8,898 nt of DNA, taken from the NCBI GenBank assembly GCA_964395765.1, contig CAYNCU010000185.1, forward strand, positions 1 through 8,898, given 5' to 3'. The position numbers were made by a program, and so were the translations under genes. Under the pieces are notes generated by a model. It searched no databases, was not told where the DNA came from, and was given only the letters and a program-made list of their open reading frames with translations. Positions 1-6,797 of the stretch are shown here, one piece after another (the first letter of the stretch is position 1; each line of letters begins with the position of its first letter). The DNA is from DATDPY01 sp964395765 (lineage in GTDB: Bacteria > Bacteroidota > Bacteroidia > Cytophagales > Cyclobacteriaceae).

Positions 1-98
1 CGGTCTCATCACAGGAGGTTTCTATACCCAATACACGCATTTTTTCCGAATTTCGCCCGTTTTTTTCATTGCGCCTTTGCAAACAGCGCCGCCAATGA

Positions 99-413
99 GT
101 AGAATTTCCGCCTTTCACCCGGCTGATCAGGGTTACGGCCAGGCACCCGGATAAAGACCATGCCCGGTCATTAGCCTCCCAGGTAACGGAACTGATAAAA
201 GGAGTGATCGGTTCCCAACGAGTCCTCGGGCCCGAGGAAAACCTGGTGCCGAAAATCAGGAATGAATTTTATTATAATTCGATCATCAAGCTGGAAAGAG
301 AAGGACTTAACATAACGGCAATTAAAGAAGTGATCCGTGAAAGCAGCCGGTCGGTACTGGAAAATAAAATCTACAGAAAAGGAAAAATAATTTTCGATGT
401 GGATCCGTATTAA
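99..413 (+). pseudogene. priA: C-terminal part of primosomal protein N' (PriA helicase), open frame cut by in-frame TGA
   Basis: PriA is the 3'-5' helicase that reloads the replisome at stalled forks. What remains is its C-terminal domain. The frame reads FPPFTRLIRVT, then RVLGPE, then VPKIRN and IIKLERE, and ends in FDVDPY followed by TAA. The FPPF/YPPY turn, the LGPE segment and the terminal DVDP are PriA hallmarks. Reading upstream in the same frame gives RRQ and then a TGA at 96-98, at a position where relatives carry an ordinary residue. Bases 3-95 stay open but resemble PriA only weakly (V..Q, RRQ), and small indels may be present. It could be a decayed gene, a partial duplicate, or an intact gene with sequence errors near the window edge. 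Internal starts such as GTG at 204 would give only a fragment. Family assignment is firm; gene status is not. Confidence 0.8.
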
Positions 414-577
414 ATCAGGAGTGCATGAAGTTGTTGCGCAGATGAACACGGGGAAGGCACTGAGTGATACAAAGAAATCTCTGAGCTCCAAGTGGTACTT
501 TAAGGAATATCTTCCTGCTTTCTTTATCCCACTTCGCTCGTTTCTTACCCGCCTGCCCGAATTATATTACGTCTCAT
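414..577. other. Intergenic region with a weak nested inverted repeat
   Basis: This spacer lies between the PriA tail and the next promoter. It holds AAGTGG at 490-495 facing CCACTT at 529-534, with a small inner stem AGGAA/TTCCT (503-507, 512-516) followed by a T-rich stretch. That could act as a weak terminator for the PriA transcript, but the stems are short. An open frame crosses the spacer on the plus strand. It gives an unrecognisable peptide and overlaps the next gene, so I do not call a gene here. Confidence 0.3.
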
Positions 578-585
578 TATATTTG
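578..585 (+). promoter_or_regulatory. Putative Bacteroidota -7 box for the lipoprotein gene
   Basis: TATATTTG matches the TAnnTTTG consensus exactly. No good TTG is seen at the -33 position; the closest is CTG at 553-555, with a 22-nt spacer. Transcription would begin near 590, which leaves about 20 nt before the ATG at 611 and almost none before the ATG at 596. This supports the later start. Confidence 0.5.
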
Positions 586-610
586 CTGTTAATTAATGGA
601 AAATACCTGC

Positions 611-1228
611 ATGAAGGGAGGACGGATTTTTATTGTACCGATGTTTATGATCATGCTGGCCGACTTTTACGGCTGCAACCATTGTGACGATTGCGGGCCA
701 AGCAGCAACTATCCTTATGTGAATGTAAAATTTTATAACATTGACAGCCTGACAAAGATCAATGACTCCATCGCGGTATTGAACGACAGCATTAATACGC
801 TTAATAACCTGGTTAACCAGGGTGCGGATTCACTGGCACCGGTAGTGGCGGCATTAGAGAAAAACCTAACATCCGTTTCGGCCATCCAGGGCGTGATTAA
901 TTCAGCGAAAATAAAAATTGACAGCCTCGCTGCGAAGGATGCAGGAAATGTTCTCTATTTCACCGATTCCATCACCCATGACAGTCTTACATCATTTCAT
1001 TTTCCATTAAAGATGACTGACGGTAATTCGGAATTTATTATTACCCTTGCGGGCCGGAAGGATACGCTCGGCCTCAATTACCAACTGATCTCGCTGGCCA
1101 ACGGCTCCAATATTATTGTTCAGGCCTATGATCTTTCCATTTATAAAAGCACTTTCGATTCCGTAAACCTGGTCTGTAGAAAAGATTCATGTTTCAGCAA
1201 TGACATTACGCTCAAAATATATTTTTAG
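611..1228 (+). CDS. Putative coiled-coil lipoprotein, DUF6452-like
   Basis: About 205 residues of unknown function. The N-terminus has a short basic start (MKGGR) and a hydrophobic stretch, residues 6-17, ending at Cys22 in DFYGC. The Gly before the Cys fits lipoprotein processing, but the lipobox is not canonical. Two further Cys follow (25, 28). Roughly residues 45-110 have regular spacing of I/L with D, S and N and contain several copies of an I/L-DS-I/L pattern, suggesting a coiled coil. The C-terminal part (FPLKMTDG, DTLGLNYQL, FDSVNLV, ending LKIYF) resembles the beta-rich DUF6452 lipoproteins of Bacteroidota, from memory. An ATG five codons earlier (596) is possible but sits almost at the predicted transcription start. 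It overlaps the next gene by 29 nt, and the two look co-transcribed. Confidence 0.65.
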   Translation: MKGGRIFIVPMFMIMLADFYGCNHCDDCGPSSNYPYVNVKFYNIDSLTKINDSIAVLNDSINTLNNLVNQGADSLAPVVAALEKNLTSVSAIQGVINSAKIKIDSLAAKDAGNVLYFTDSITHDSLTSFHFPLKMTDGNSEFIITLAGRKDTLGLNYQLISLANGSNIIVQAYDLSIYKSTFDSVNLVCRKDSCFSNDITLKIYF

Positions 1229-1934
1229 GTTAACGCTTCCCTGCCTGCTGATTTTGGCGAGCCTTGAATCGAAAGCTTCATGGCTATACCCTCCGGATTC
1301 CGCGCAGCAAACCGTGGTAGTGGCCGACAGCACCGACACGACGAAAACACGTTTTCTCAATGATCTTGAAATTTTCCTGGATTACGGAAAGCTGATCACA
1401 CTGCCTTTTAGTTTCGAAAAGAAAGGATTGGCAGGGGCCGGCATCTTCTTCGGAAATAATTTCGGGATCACTGTTGAAGGGGGTTACGGTAAGCTGATGC
1501 CGAAGGAGGTGTACCGTGACGCCGACTATACTATTGAAGGATTCTATGGCACGGCAGGTTTTAACTACCTATATGAATACAATCCGGGAACACGTCTAAC
1601 CTTGGGTGCAAAATTCGCAGAAAGCCGGTTTTCGGACCAGGGCAACTTTACCGTGCAAAACCCGCTCTGGAATGACTACGCAGGACAATTCAGGAGGACG
1701 AATTTAAAAGCAGACTGGGCGGAGCTGGTGTTTAATTCCGAATCTTCCTTCAAAGGAAATCTTTTCCTGGGCTTTATGGCCCGGTTCAGGATCATGATCC
1801 GGTACCCTGATTATAATGACATCCCCGTTTATGCGGTGCCTGGCTACGGCCGCGCGGCTGACAAAACCACACCGGCTTTAAATATTTATATCAAGTACCT
1901 GTTTTTCCATGAAATGCCGGCTAAGAAAGAGTGA
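1200..1934 (+). CDS. Putative exported outer-membrane beta-barrel protein, DUF6048-like
   Basis: 244 residues of unknown function. Residues 1-26 form a signal peptide: basic MTLRSK, hydrophobic LTLPCLLILAS, likely cleavage near SKA-S. The body has alternating polar and hydrophobic strands rich in Gly, Tyr and Phe (GIFFGNNFGITVEGGYG, FYGTAGFNYLYEY, LTLGAKFAESRF). It has YAVPGYG at about 211-217 and ends in NIYIKYLFF, as expected of a small outer-membrane barrel. Layout and the PGYG motif recall DUF6048, which in many Bacteroidota lies next to a DUF6452 lipoprotein as here. The start overlaps the previous gene by 29 nt, suggesting translational coupling, and no other Met fits the signal peptide. 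The stop is TGA followed at once by TAA. Confidence 0.7.
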   Translation: MTLRSKYIFRLTLPCLLILASLESKASWLYPPDSAQQTVVVADSTDTTKTRFLNDLEIFLDYGKLITLPFSFEKKGLAGAGIFFGNNFGITVEGGYGKLMPKEVYRDADYTIEGFYGTAGFNYLYEYNPGTRLTLGAKFAESRFSDQGNFTVQNPLWNDYAGQFRRTNLKADWAELVFNSESSFKGNLFLGFMARFRIMIRYPDYNDIPVYAVPGYGRAADKTTPALNIYIKYLFFHEMPAKKE

Positions 1935-1940
1935 TAATTC

Positions 1941-1976
1941 TGTTACACAGAGTTCTCTGCCGTTCTGAGAGTAACA
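1941..1976. terminator. Weak inverted repeat between convergent genes
   Basis: TGTTAC at 1941-1946 pairs with GTAACA at 1971-1976, between the ends of the DUF6048-like gene and surE. A small CAGA/TCTG stem lies inside. The arms are short and no clear T-tract follows on either strand, so a bidirectional terminator role is only a suggestion from position. Confidence 0.3.
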
Positions 1977-1986
1977 ACTTTCATCG

Positions 1987-2781
1987 TCATTTTGCTATCC
2001 CATTAAAAGAGTTACCCAGCTTTTCCAGGAACGAATGGGCCGTCAGGTCCGTTTGCAAGGGAACCACAGCCACATAATTATTTTCTATGGCCCACACATC
2101 ATGATCGGAGCCGGAATCCATATTGATGAAATCGCCGGTCAGCCAGAAATACTGCACCCCGTTCGGGTCGAAACGCCGGTCGAATATTTCCTGCCACCGG
2201 GCGCGGGCCTGCCGGCAGGTCTTAATTCCCCTGATCGGCTCATTCCTCTTCTCGGGGAAGTTAACATTCAGGGCTACCCCGGGAGGTAAACCCTGCTGAA
2301 TTACATTTCCGGTAATTTCCCGGATGAAAGGAGTGATATGGGACATGTCCGCCTCGGGGGAATAATCACATAAGGAAAAGCCGATGGCGGGAATATCATC
2401 GATGGCCGCTTCCAGGGCTGCCGAAATTGTACCGGAATAAACCACGCTGATGGAGGTGTTGGCGCCATGGTTCACCCCGCTTACCACCAGGTTGGGTTTT
2501 CTGTCTTTCAGGATATGATGTTTCGCCATTTTCACACAATCCGCCGGTGTTCCCGAGCACTGCCAGGCGGTAATCCCGTCGAAATCCCTGTTCTCGAATA
2601 AACGGATGGTCTTATTGACGGTGACGGCATGCGCCATACCCGACTGGGGTGATTCGGGAGCCAGCACCACCACTTCCCCGAATTCCTTCATGATATCCGT
2701 GAGGAAGCGGATCCCTTTGGAAGTGATGCCGTCATCGTTAGTAACAAGAATTAATGGTTTTTTCTCCCGGTCGTTCGTCAT
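1987..2781 (-). CDS. surE: 5'/3'-nucleotidase SurE
   Basis: SurE is a cytoplasmic divalent-metal-dependent phosphatase acting on nucleoside monophosphates, linked to stress and stationary-phase survival. At 264 residues it is a full-length member. The metal site is present: TNDDG with Asp16 and Asp17, Ser47 in SPQSGMAHAVT, and Asn104 in SGVNHGANTS. The SVVYSGTISAA segment typical of the family follows. It is the last gene of the ribBA operon, starting 8 nt after the stop of the secreted-protein gene. A Shine-Dalgarno-like GGAGGT (complement of 2793-2798) lies 11 nt before the ATG, inside the end of that gene, which is uncommon in this phylum. Because of the ribBA linkage it might also act on a riboflavin-pathway phosphate; that is inference. 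Confidence 0.96.
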   Translation of the reverse strand: MTNDREKKPLILVTNDDGITSKGIRFLTDIMKEFGEVVVLAPESPQSGMAHAVTVNKTIRLFENRDFDGITAWQCSGTPADCVKMAKHHILKDRKPNLVVSGVNHGANTSISVVYSGTISAALEAAIDDIPAIGFSLCDYSPEADMSHITPFIREITGNVIQQGLPPGVALNVNFPEKRNEPIRGIKTCRQARARWQEIFDRRFDPNGVQYFWLTGDFINMDSGSDHDVWAIENNYVAVVPLQTDLTAHSFLEKLGNSFNGIAK

Positions 2782-2789
2782 AGCAATTT

Positions 2790-3413
2790 TTAACCTCCCA
2801 AAAGGGAATTATAATAGGCAGTAATCCGCACCAGGTCTCCCCTGGAATCGGTCTTGAGGTGATTCTTCTTAATATACTGTTTAATCTGCGGGCCCCTTTT
2901 GTCCATGATATCATAAAGCTGGTATTTTTTCAAATTATACTGCGTGAAATTACCCTTGCTGTCAAGAAAAAAATACTGGTAACTCAGGCGAGTCCTCGTG
3001 GAATTCATAGTGCCCGGGTAATAATAATAGGAATATTGAGGTACGGTTTCCTGAACCATCACTTCCCGGGCCAGGAGGGTAAGTTTTCCTTCGTATAAAA
3101 CTTCAAACAGCATGGGTACCTTGTAGTTCGATTCCCGGTAATACGGCACGGAATAAAAAGTACGGTACTGGTCGACGGTCTTATCGAAAATCGTGAATTT
3201 AATTATTTTCCTCGCCGTAAAGGTTTTCACCACGTTATCCGTGATCACCTCGATCAGGTCATTCTGCAAATTATATTTAATTTTTCCCACGATGGTGTCG
3301 CCTGAGGCCAGCACGACTTTCCCGTCGTGGAAAATTTCCGATGGGAACTGTTGTGCAAAAGCATTGGAACACAACAGGAAAAGCAAAATGATAAATGCTT
3401 TGTATTTAAACAT
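2790..3413 (-). CDS. Secreted protein of unknown function
   Basis: 207 residues, no function recognised. Residues 1-20 are a clear signal peptide (MFKYKAFIILLFLLCSNAFA, then QQ). Residues 30-75 (GKVVLASGDTIVGKIKY, NDLIEVITDN) read as small beta strands of a kind often seen at the front of secreted Bacteroidota proteins. Residues 126-148 are very rich in Tyr. The C-terminus (IKQYIKKNHLKTD, then AYYNSLLGG) is charged and helical, and the YYNSL ending occurs in similar Bacteroidota hypotheticals. With no transmembrane helix or lipobox, it is probably periplasmic. It lies 10 nt after ribBA and 8 nt before surE, so it is surely co-transcribed with them, although they are cytoplasmic enzymes. It may be there through operon drift. 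Confidence 0.85.
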   Translation of the reverse strand: MFKYKAFIILLFLLCSNAFAQQFPSEIFHDGKVVLASGDTIVGKIKYNLQNDLIEVITDNVVKTFTARKIIKFTIFDKTVDQYRTFYSVPYYRESNYKVPMLFEVLYEGKLTLLAREVMVQETVPQYSYYYYPGTMNSTRTRLSYQYFFLDSKGNFTQYNLKKYQLYDIMDKRGPQIKQYIKKNHLKTDSRGDLVRITAYYNSLLGG

Positions 3414-3423
3414 TCACTACCCT

Positions 3424-4647
3424 TTATTTTTCATGGGAAAGAATCTTATGTCCCATTTTATCTCTCTTGGTCCGCAGATACCTGATATTATATTGATTAG
3501 GGGTGATCTCTATTGGCAGCACTTCGACGATTTCGAGGCCGTAACCGGTGAGCCCGGCTCTTTTTTTCGGGTTATTGGAAAGGAGCCTGATCTTGCCGAC
3601 CCCCAGGTCTCTGAGGATCTGTGCGCCGATGCCGTAGTCTCTTTCATCCGGCTTAAAGCCAAGCTCGATATTTGCCTCTACCGTATCCATGCCCTGCTCC
3701 TGCAGTTCATAGGCCTTCATTTTATTCAGCAGGCCGATACCACGGCCTTCCTGGTTCATATAAACAATGATCCCCTTTCCCTCCTTTTCAATCATTTCCA
3801 TGGAACCATGCAACTGGGGTCCGCAGTCGCACTTGCAGGATCCGAAAATATCACCTGTCAGGCAGGACGAATGTACCCTTACCAGCACCGGCTCGTCCTT
3901 TTTCCACTCGCCTTTGGTCAAGGCCAGGTGAATTTCGTCCGTATTCGACTGGCGGTAGGCCGTCAGGCGGAAAGAACCGTATTCGGTAGGAAGATTGACA
4001 TTGGTAATCCTCTCTATAAGGGTTTCTTTTCTCAGCCTGTATTCGATCAGGTCTTCAATACTGATCAGGGAAAGCCCGAATTTATCGGCAATCTCCCTCA
4101 GCTCCGGGAGCCTGGCCATGTTGCCGTCCTGACTCATGATCTCCACCAACACACCGGCGGGCTGGAATCCAGCCAGTCTGGCCAGGTCAATGGTAGCTTC
4201 AGTATGTCCCGCCCTGCGGAGTACGCCCTCCTTTTTTGCTTTCAGCGGAAACACGTGCCCCGGTCGGCCGAGGTCTGCCGGCTTTGTCTTCGGATCGACA
4301 AGCGCTATTATGGTTTTTGAACGGTCTTGCGTGGAAACCCCGGTTGTCACTCCCTGGCCGATCAGGTCGACGGATACCGTGAACGGGGTGCCGTGCAAGG
4401 CCGTATTTTTGCCTACCATCAGGTCCAGCCCCAGCTCCTCGCAACGGCTTTCCGCCAGGGGTGTACAGATCAGCCCACGGCCGTGAATGGCCATGAAGTT
4501 GATGATTTCCGGGGTAGCACATTCGGCGGCACATATAAAATCGCCTTCATTTTCGCGGTTTTCATCATCTACGACAATGACCACCTTGCCAGCCCGGATA
4601 TCCCGGATCGCTTCTTCGATCGTATTGAATAAATGTCTGTAATCCAT
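3424..4647 (-). CDS. ribBA: Bifunctional 3,4-dihydroxy-2-butanone-4-phosphate synthase / GTP cyclohydrolase II
   Basis: This cytoplasmic enzyme starts both branches of riboflavin synthesis. The RibB domain (about 1-205) makes dihydroxybutanone phosphate from ribulose 5-phosphate. The RibA domain (about 206-400) opens GTP to the diaminopyrimidine. RibB shows DDENRENEGDF (27-37), RPGHVFPL and GHTEATIDLARLAG (147-160). RibA shows the zinc Cys262, Cys273 and Cys275 in SSCLTGDIFGSCKCDCG, then NQEGRGIGL and RDYGIGAQILRDLG. Both halves look active, unlike fusions with one degenerate domain. I start at the ATG at 4647 (407 residues). The longer frame from a TTG at 4674 would begin inside the -7 box. 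It heads the ribBA-secreted protein-surE operon. The leader is too short for an FMN riboswitch. Confidence 0.97.
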   Translation of the reverse strand: MDYRHLFNTIEEAIRDIRAGKVVIVVDDENRENEGDFICAAECATPEIINFMAIHGRGLICTPLAESRCEELGLDLMVGKNTALHGTPFTVSVDLIGQGVTTGVSTQDRSKTIIALVDPKTKPADLGRPGHVFPLKAKKEGVLRRAGHTEATIDLARLAGFQPAGVLVEIMSQDGNMARLPELREIADKFGLSLISIEDLIEYRLRKETLIERITNVNLPTEYGSFRLTAYRQSNTDEIHLALTKGEWKKDEPVLVRVHSSCLTGDIFGSCKCDCGPQLHGSMEMIEKEGKGIIVYMNQEGRGIGLLNKMKAYELQEQGMDTVEANIELGFKPDERDYGIGAQILRDLGVGKIRLLSNNPKKRAGLTGYGLEIVEVLPIEITPNQYNIRYLRTKRDKMGHKILSHEK

Positions 4648-4671
4648 TAAAAAATAATCATTGTTTGAATA

Positions 4672-4679
4672 CAAAAATA
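4672..4679 (-). promoter_or_regulatory. Putative Bacteroidota -7 box of the ribBA operon
   Basis: On the minus strand this reads TATTTTTG, an exact TAnnTTTG match, 24 nt before the ribBA ATG. No convincing TTG is seen at -33. The expected transcript start would leave a leader of about 20 nt. Confidence 0.55.
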
Positions 4680-4775
4680 GCTGTTTTCATCGAATTGGTG
4701 CCTGAGGAAGATCATAAATGGAGCTCGCAAAGGGAAATTATGGATTTTTTCTCGCTAAGGGGGGGTAAAGTTTCA

Positions 4776-4883
4776 CGCAAAGGCGCAAAGAGCGCAAAGG
4801 AAAGAAGGCTAAGGAAAGAACGGCAAGGAAAGAACGCAAGGATAGAACGCTAAGGAATGAACGCTAAAGAAAGAACGCAAGTG
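4776..4883. repeat. Degenerate short tandem repeat, CGCAAAG and ctAAGGAAAGAACG units
   Basis: The first part has CGCAAAG three times (4776-4782, 4784-4790, 4793-4799) after GTTTCA. It continues as about six degenerate units of 13-15 nt with core CTAAGGAAAGAACG: 4795-4808, 4809-4823, 4824-4836, 4837-4849, 4850-4863 and 4864-4877, then a partial unit. The plus strand is almost all purine apart from single C or T bases. Similar TTTGCGCCTTTGCGTGAAA-type repeats are scattered between genes in many environmental bacterial genomes, from memory. It sits between the oxidoreductase stop and the ribBA promoter. An open frame across it (4665-4853, plus) encodes only a Lys/Arg-rich repeat peptide and is not called. 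Confidence 0.8.
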
Positions 4884-4925
4884 ATTTGATATTTAAGTAT
4901 TTATGGGGTGTTCTTGCCAAATTTT

Positions 4926-6518
4926 TTATCCTGTAGTTGGAAACAGTCCGGTGAAGTATTTTGAGACTATAGCATCCGCGATCCGTTCCCCGTCCATGGC
5001 AGCGGAGGCAATTCCTCCGGCGTAACCTGCACCTTCGCCGGCGGGGAATAATCTTCCAAGCGAAATATGTTCCAACGTTTCATTGTCTCTCGGTATCCTT
5101 ATTGGTGAAGAAGTTCTGCTCTCAACTCCTACCAGTTGTGCATCGTTAGTGAGATATCCTTTCATTGTCCGGCCGAATTCTTTTAAGGCGTAACGGAGTT
5201 TTTCGGTGACGGACCCGGGAAATAATTCCGGCAATTGTACAGGGACCACGCCAGGCTGGTAAGAAGTTGGCGGCAGGGAGGAGGAAACTTTTCTGTTCAT
5301 AAAATCAACCATTCGCTGGGCAGGAGCCGATTGGGAATGTCCCGCCAATTCAAAGGCTTTTTGTTCCAGGGATTTCTGAAGTTCAAGCCCTGAGAATATT
5401 CCATATTTGACGAAAGGCAATAGTTCTTCTTCTGTAACCGCCACAACGATTCCTGAGTTGGCATACTTCGAGTCCCTTCGTGAAGGCGACATGCCGTTTA
5501 CTACGATTTCTCCCGGGGCTGTTGCCGCCGGGACGATAAATCCACCCGGGCACATGCAAAAGGAAAATACGCCTGATGTTTTATTTTTATAATTCACCTT
5601 CGCGGCAAGGGAGTAGCTGGCAGCCGGAAGAAACTCACCACGGTTCCGGCAATGATACTGGATACTGTCGATCACGGATTGCGGATGTTCGATCCGCACT
5701 CCCATCGCAAAAGGTTTAGCCTCCAGGGCAATGGATTTTTCATGAAGCAGGTAATAAATATCACGCGCCGAATGGCCGGTGGCGAGGATGACTGCTTCGC
5801 CGGTAAAGCGGTTGCCATGCTGGTCGGTAACGCCGGTGATATTTCCGTCGCCAATCAATAAATCCGTAACTCGGGTATTGAGATGAAATTCGCCACCGGC
5901 ATCCAGGATACTTTGCCGGATGGCAGTGACCACATCCGGTAATTTATTGGTGCCGATATGCGGGTGCGATTCTACCAGGATGTCAGAGTTGGCCTTGTGG
6001 GCAACAAAGATCTCGAGGATCCTCTTAATGTTCCCCCTTTTCGTGCTGCGCGTATATAACTTGCCGTCGGAGTAGGTCCCGGCACCGCCTTCGCCGAAGC
6101 AATAATTCGAATCGGGATTGACAATATGTTTTTTGTTGATATCGGCCAGGTCGCGCCGCCGGTTTCTAACGTCCTTCCCTCTTTCCAGGATCACCGGCTT
6201 GATGCCCAGTTCCAGGAAACGCAGGGCGGCAAATAATCCCGCAGGCCCTGAACCAATAATAAGCACCGGCGGGGATTTCCTGACATCCCGGTAACGCGGA
6301 GTATAGGTAATTACAGCAGCAGGTTCCTCATCGACATATACGATTGCATCGATTAAGATTTTTACCGGCACCTTCCTCGCATCGATGGAACGTTTAATCA
6401 ATTGAACATTTGCCCCGGGTGTATCCGGAATGCCGTATTTCTTTAATAAAAACAAGCGCAGGTTCCCCTCATCGAACCCGATTTCCGGCAATACCGTTTC
6501 CCTGACATGTCTTCTCAT
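4926..6518 (-). CDS. NAD(P)/FAD-dependent oxidoreductase, COG2509 type
   Basis: A 530-residue probable flavoprotein dehydrogenase of unknown substrate. Residues 1-80 form an extra N-terminal domain before the Rossmann fold, as in the uncharacterised COG2509 family. The FAD-binding motif GSGPAG is at 89-94, followed by the acidic VILERG (109-114) that ends the second strand. Further family features are GEGGAGTYSDGKLYT (142-156), ATGHSARDIY (246-255), CMCPGG (321-326) and the C-terminal FAD motif FPAGEGAGYAGGIASAAMDG (491-510). There is no signal peptide or membrane segment, so it is cytoplasmic. It is transcribed toward ribBA but separated from it by 278 nt and a tandem repeat. It has its own -7 box, so it is probably a single-gene unit. 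Flavin use is the only functional link to ribBA that I can see. Confidence 0.93.
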   Translation of the reverse strand: MRRHVRETVLPEIGFDEGNLRLFLLKKYGIPDTPGANVQLIKRSIDARKVPVKILIDAIVYVDEEPAAVITYTPRYRDVRKSPPVLIIGSGPAGLFAALRFLELGIKPVILERGKDVRNRRRDLADINKKHIVNPDSNYCFGEGGAGTYSDGKLYTRSTKRGNIKRILEIFVAHKANSDILVESHPHIGTNKLPDVVTAIRQSILDAGGEFHLNTRVTDLLIGDGNITGVTDQHGNRFTGEAVILATGHSARDIYYLLHEKSIALEAKPFAMGVRIEHPQSVIDSIQYHCRNRGEFLPAASYSLAAKVNYKNKTSGVFSFCMCPGGFIVPAATAPGEIVVNGMSPSRRDSKYANSGIVVAVTEEELLPFVKYGIFSGLELQKSLEQKAFELAGHSQSAPAQRMVDFMNRKVSSSLPPTSYQPGVVPVQLPELFPGSVTEKLRYALKEFGRTMKGYLTNDAQLVGVESRTSSPIRIPRDNETLEHISLGRLFPAGEGAGYAGGIASAAMDGERIADAIVSKYFTGLFPTTG

Positions 6519-6542
6519 GCAACGGGGTTATTTCTTTAAAGG

Positions 6543-6550
6543 CAAATTTA
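6543..6550 (-). promoter_or_regulatory. Putative Bacteroidota -7 box of the oxidoreductase gene
   Basis: On the minus strand this reads TAAATTTG, an exact TAnnTTTG match, 24 nt before the ATG at 6518. That is the same distance as for ribBA. No good TTG is visible at -33. Confidence 0.5.
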
Positions 6551-6797
6551 AGCCTAATTAGATCCTGATTTTCTATTACGTGGCGTTTTTTACCGCTCAA
6601 GGTTCAAAGCTTGATTGTAAATCTATTAATAGAATATTTTTTTAATATGTTTATGACAGTTATAAAATCTTGGGATGAATCTTTTCCACGAGGATCATGC
6701 GGATTGATCGCAAGAGATCTTATATCTTTTGAGCCTTCAGCTTTAAGTTATCTTCTATATAGGAATGCTTCGCCCTATAATCTGAAACCGAAACCTG
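6551..6797. other. Spacer without a convincing gene
   Basis: This AT-rich stretch lies downstream of the site-2 protease and upstream of the oxidoreductase promoter. A plus-strand frame at 6611-6805 would give a 64-residue peptide that I do not recognise and that overlaps the end of the protease gene. A small GATCA/TGATC stem lies at 6693-6697 and 6705-6709. No strong terminator is visible for the protease transcript. Confidence 0.4.

Noticed and set aside
96..98. TGA as a sense codon (recoding or alternative code)
   Set aside because: TGA ends other genes here, including the HAD frame and the DUF6048-like gene, so the standard code applies. Nothing suggests selenocysteine in PriA.
171..491. 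Minus-strand open frame over the PriA tail
   Set aside because: The plus-strand frame here carries unmistakable PriA motifs; the opposite frame is low-complexity and unrecognised.
397..687. Plus-strand open frame across the spacer after PriA
   Set aside because: It runs into the lipoprotein gene in another frame, lies across the predicted promoter, and its product resembles nothing known to me.
3193..4320. Long plus-strand open frame (375 codons) opposite ribBA and the secreted-protein gene
   Set aside because: It is antisense to two genes with clear features, including the strongly conserved RibBA motifs, and its translation has no recognisable domain. It is a shadow of minus-strand codon use.
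4665..4853. Plus-strand 62-codon open frame rich in Lys and Arg
   Set aside because: Most of it is the translated tandem repeat, and it begins inside the ribBA leader. Such repeats often give spurious open frames.
4776..4883. Possible CRISPR array
   Set aside because: Units are 13-15 nt, directly adjacent and degenerate, with no unique spacers and no cas genes nearby.
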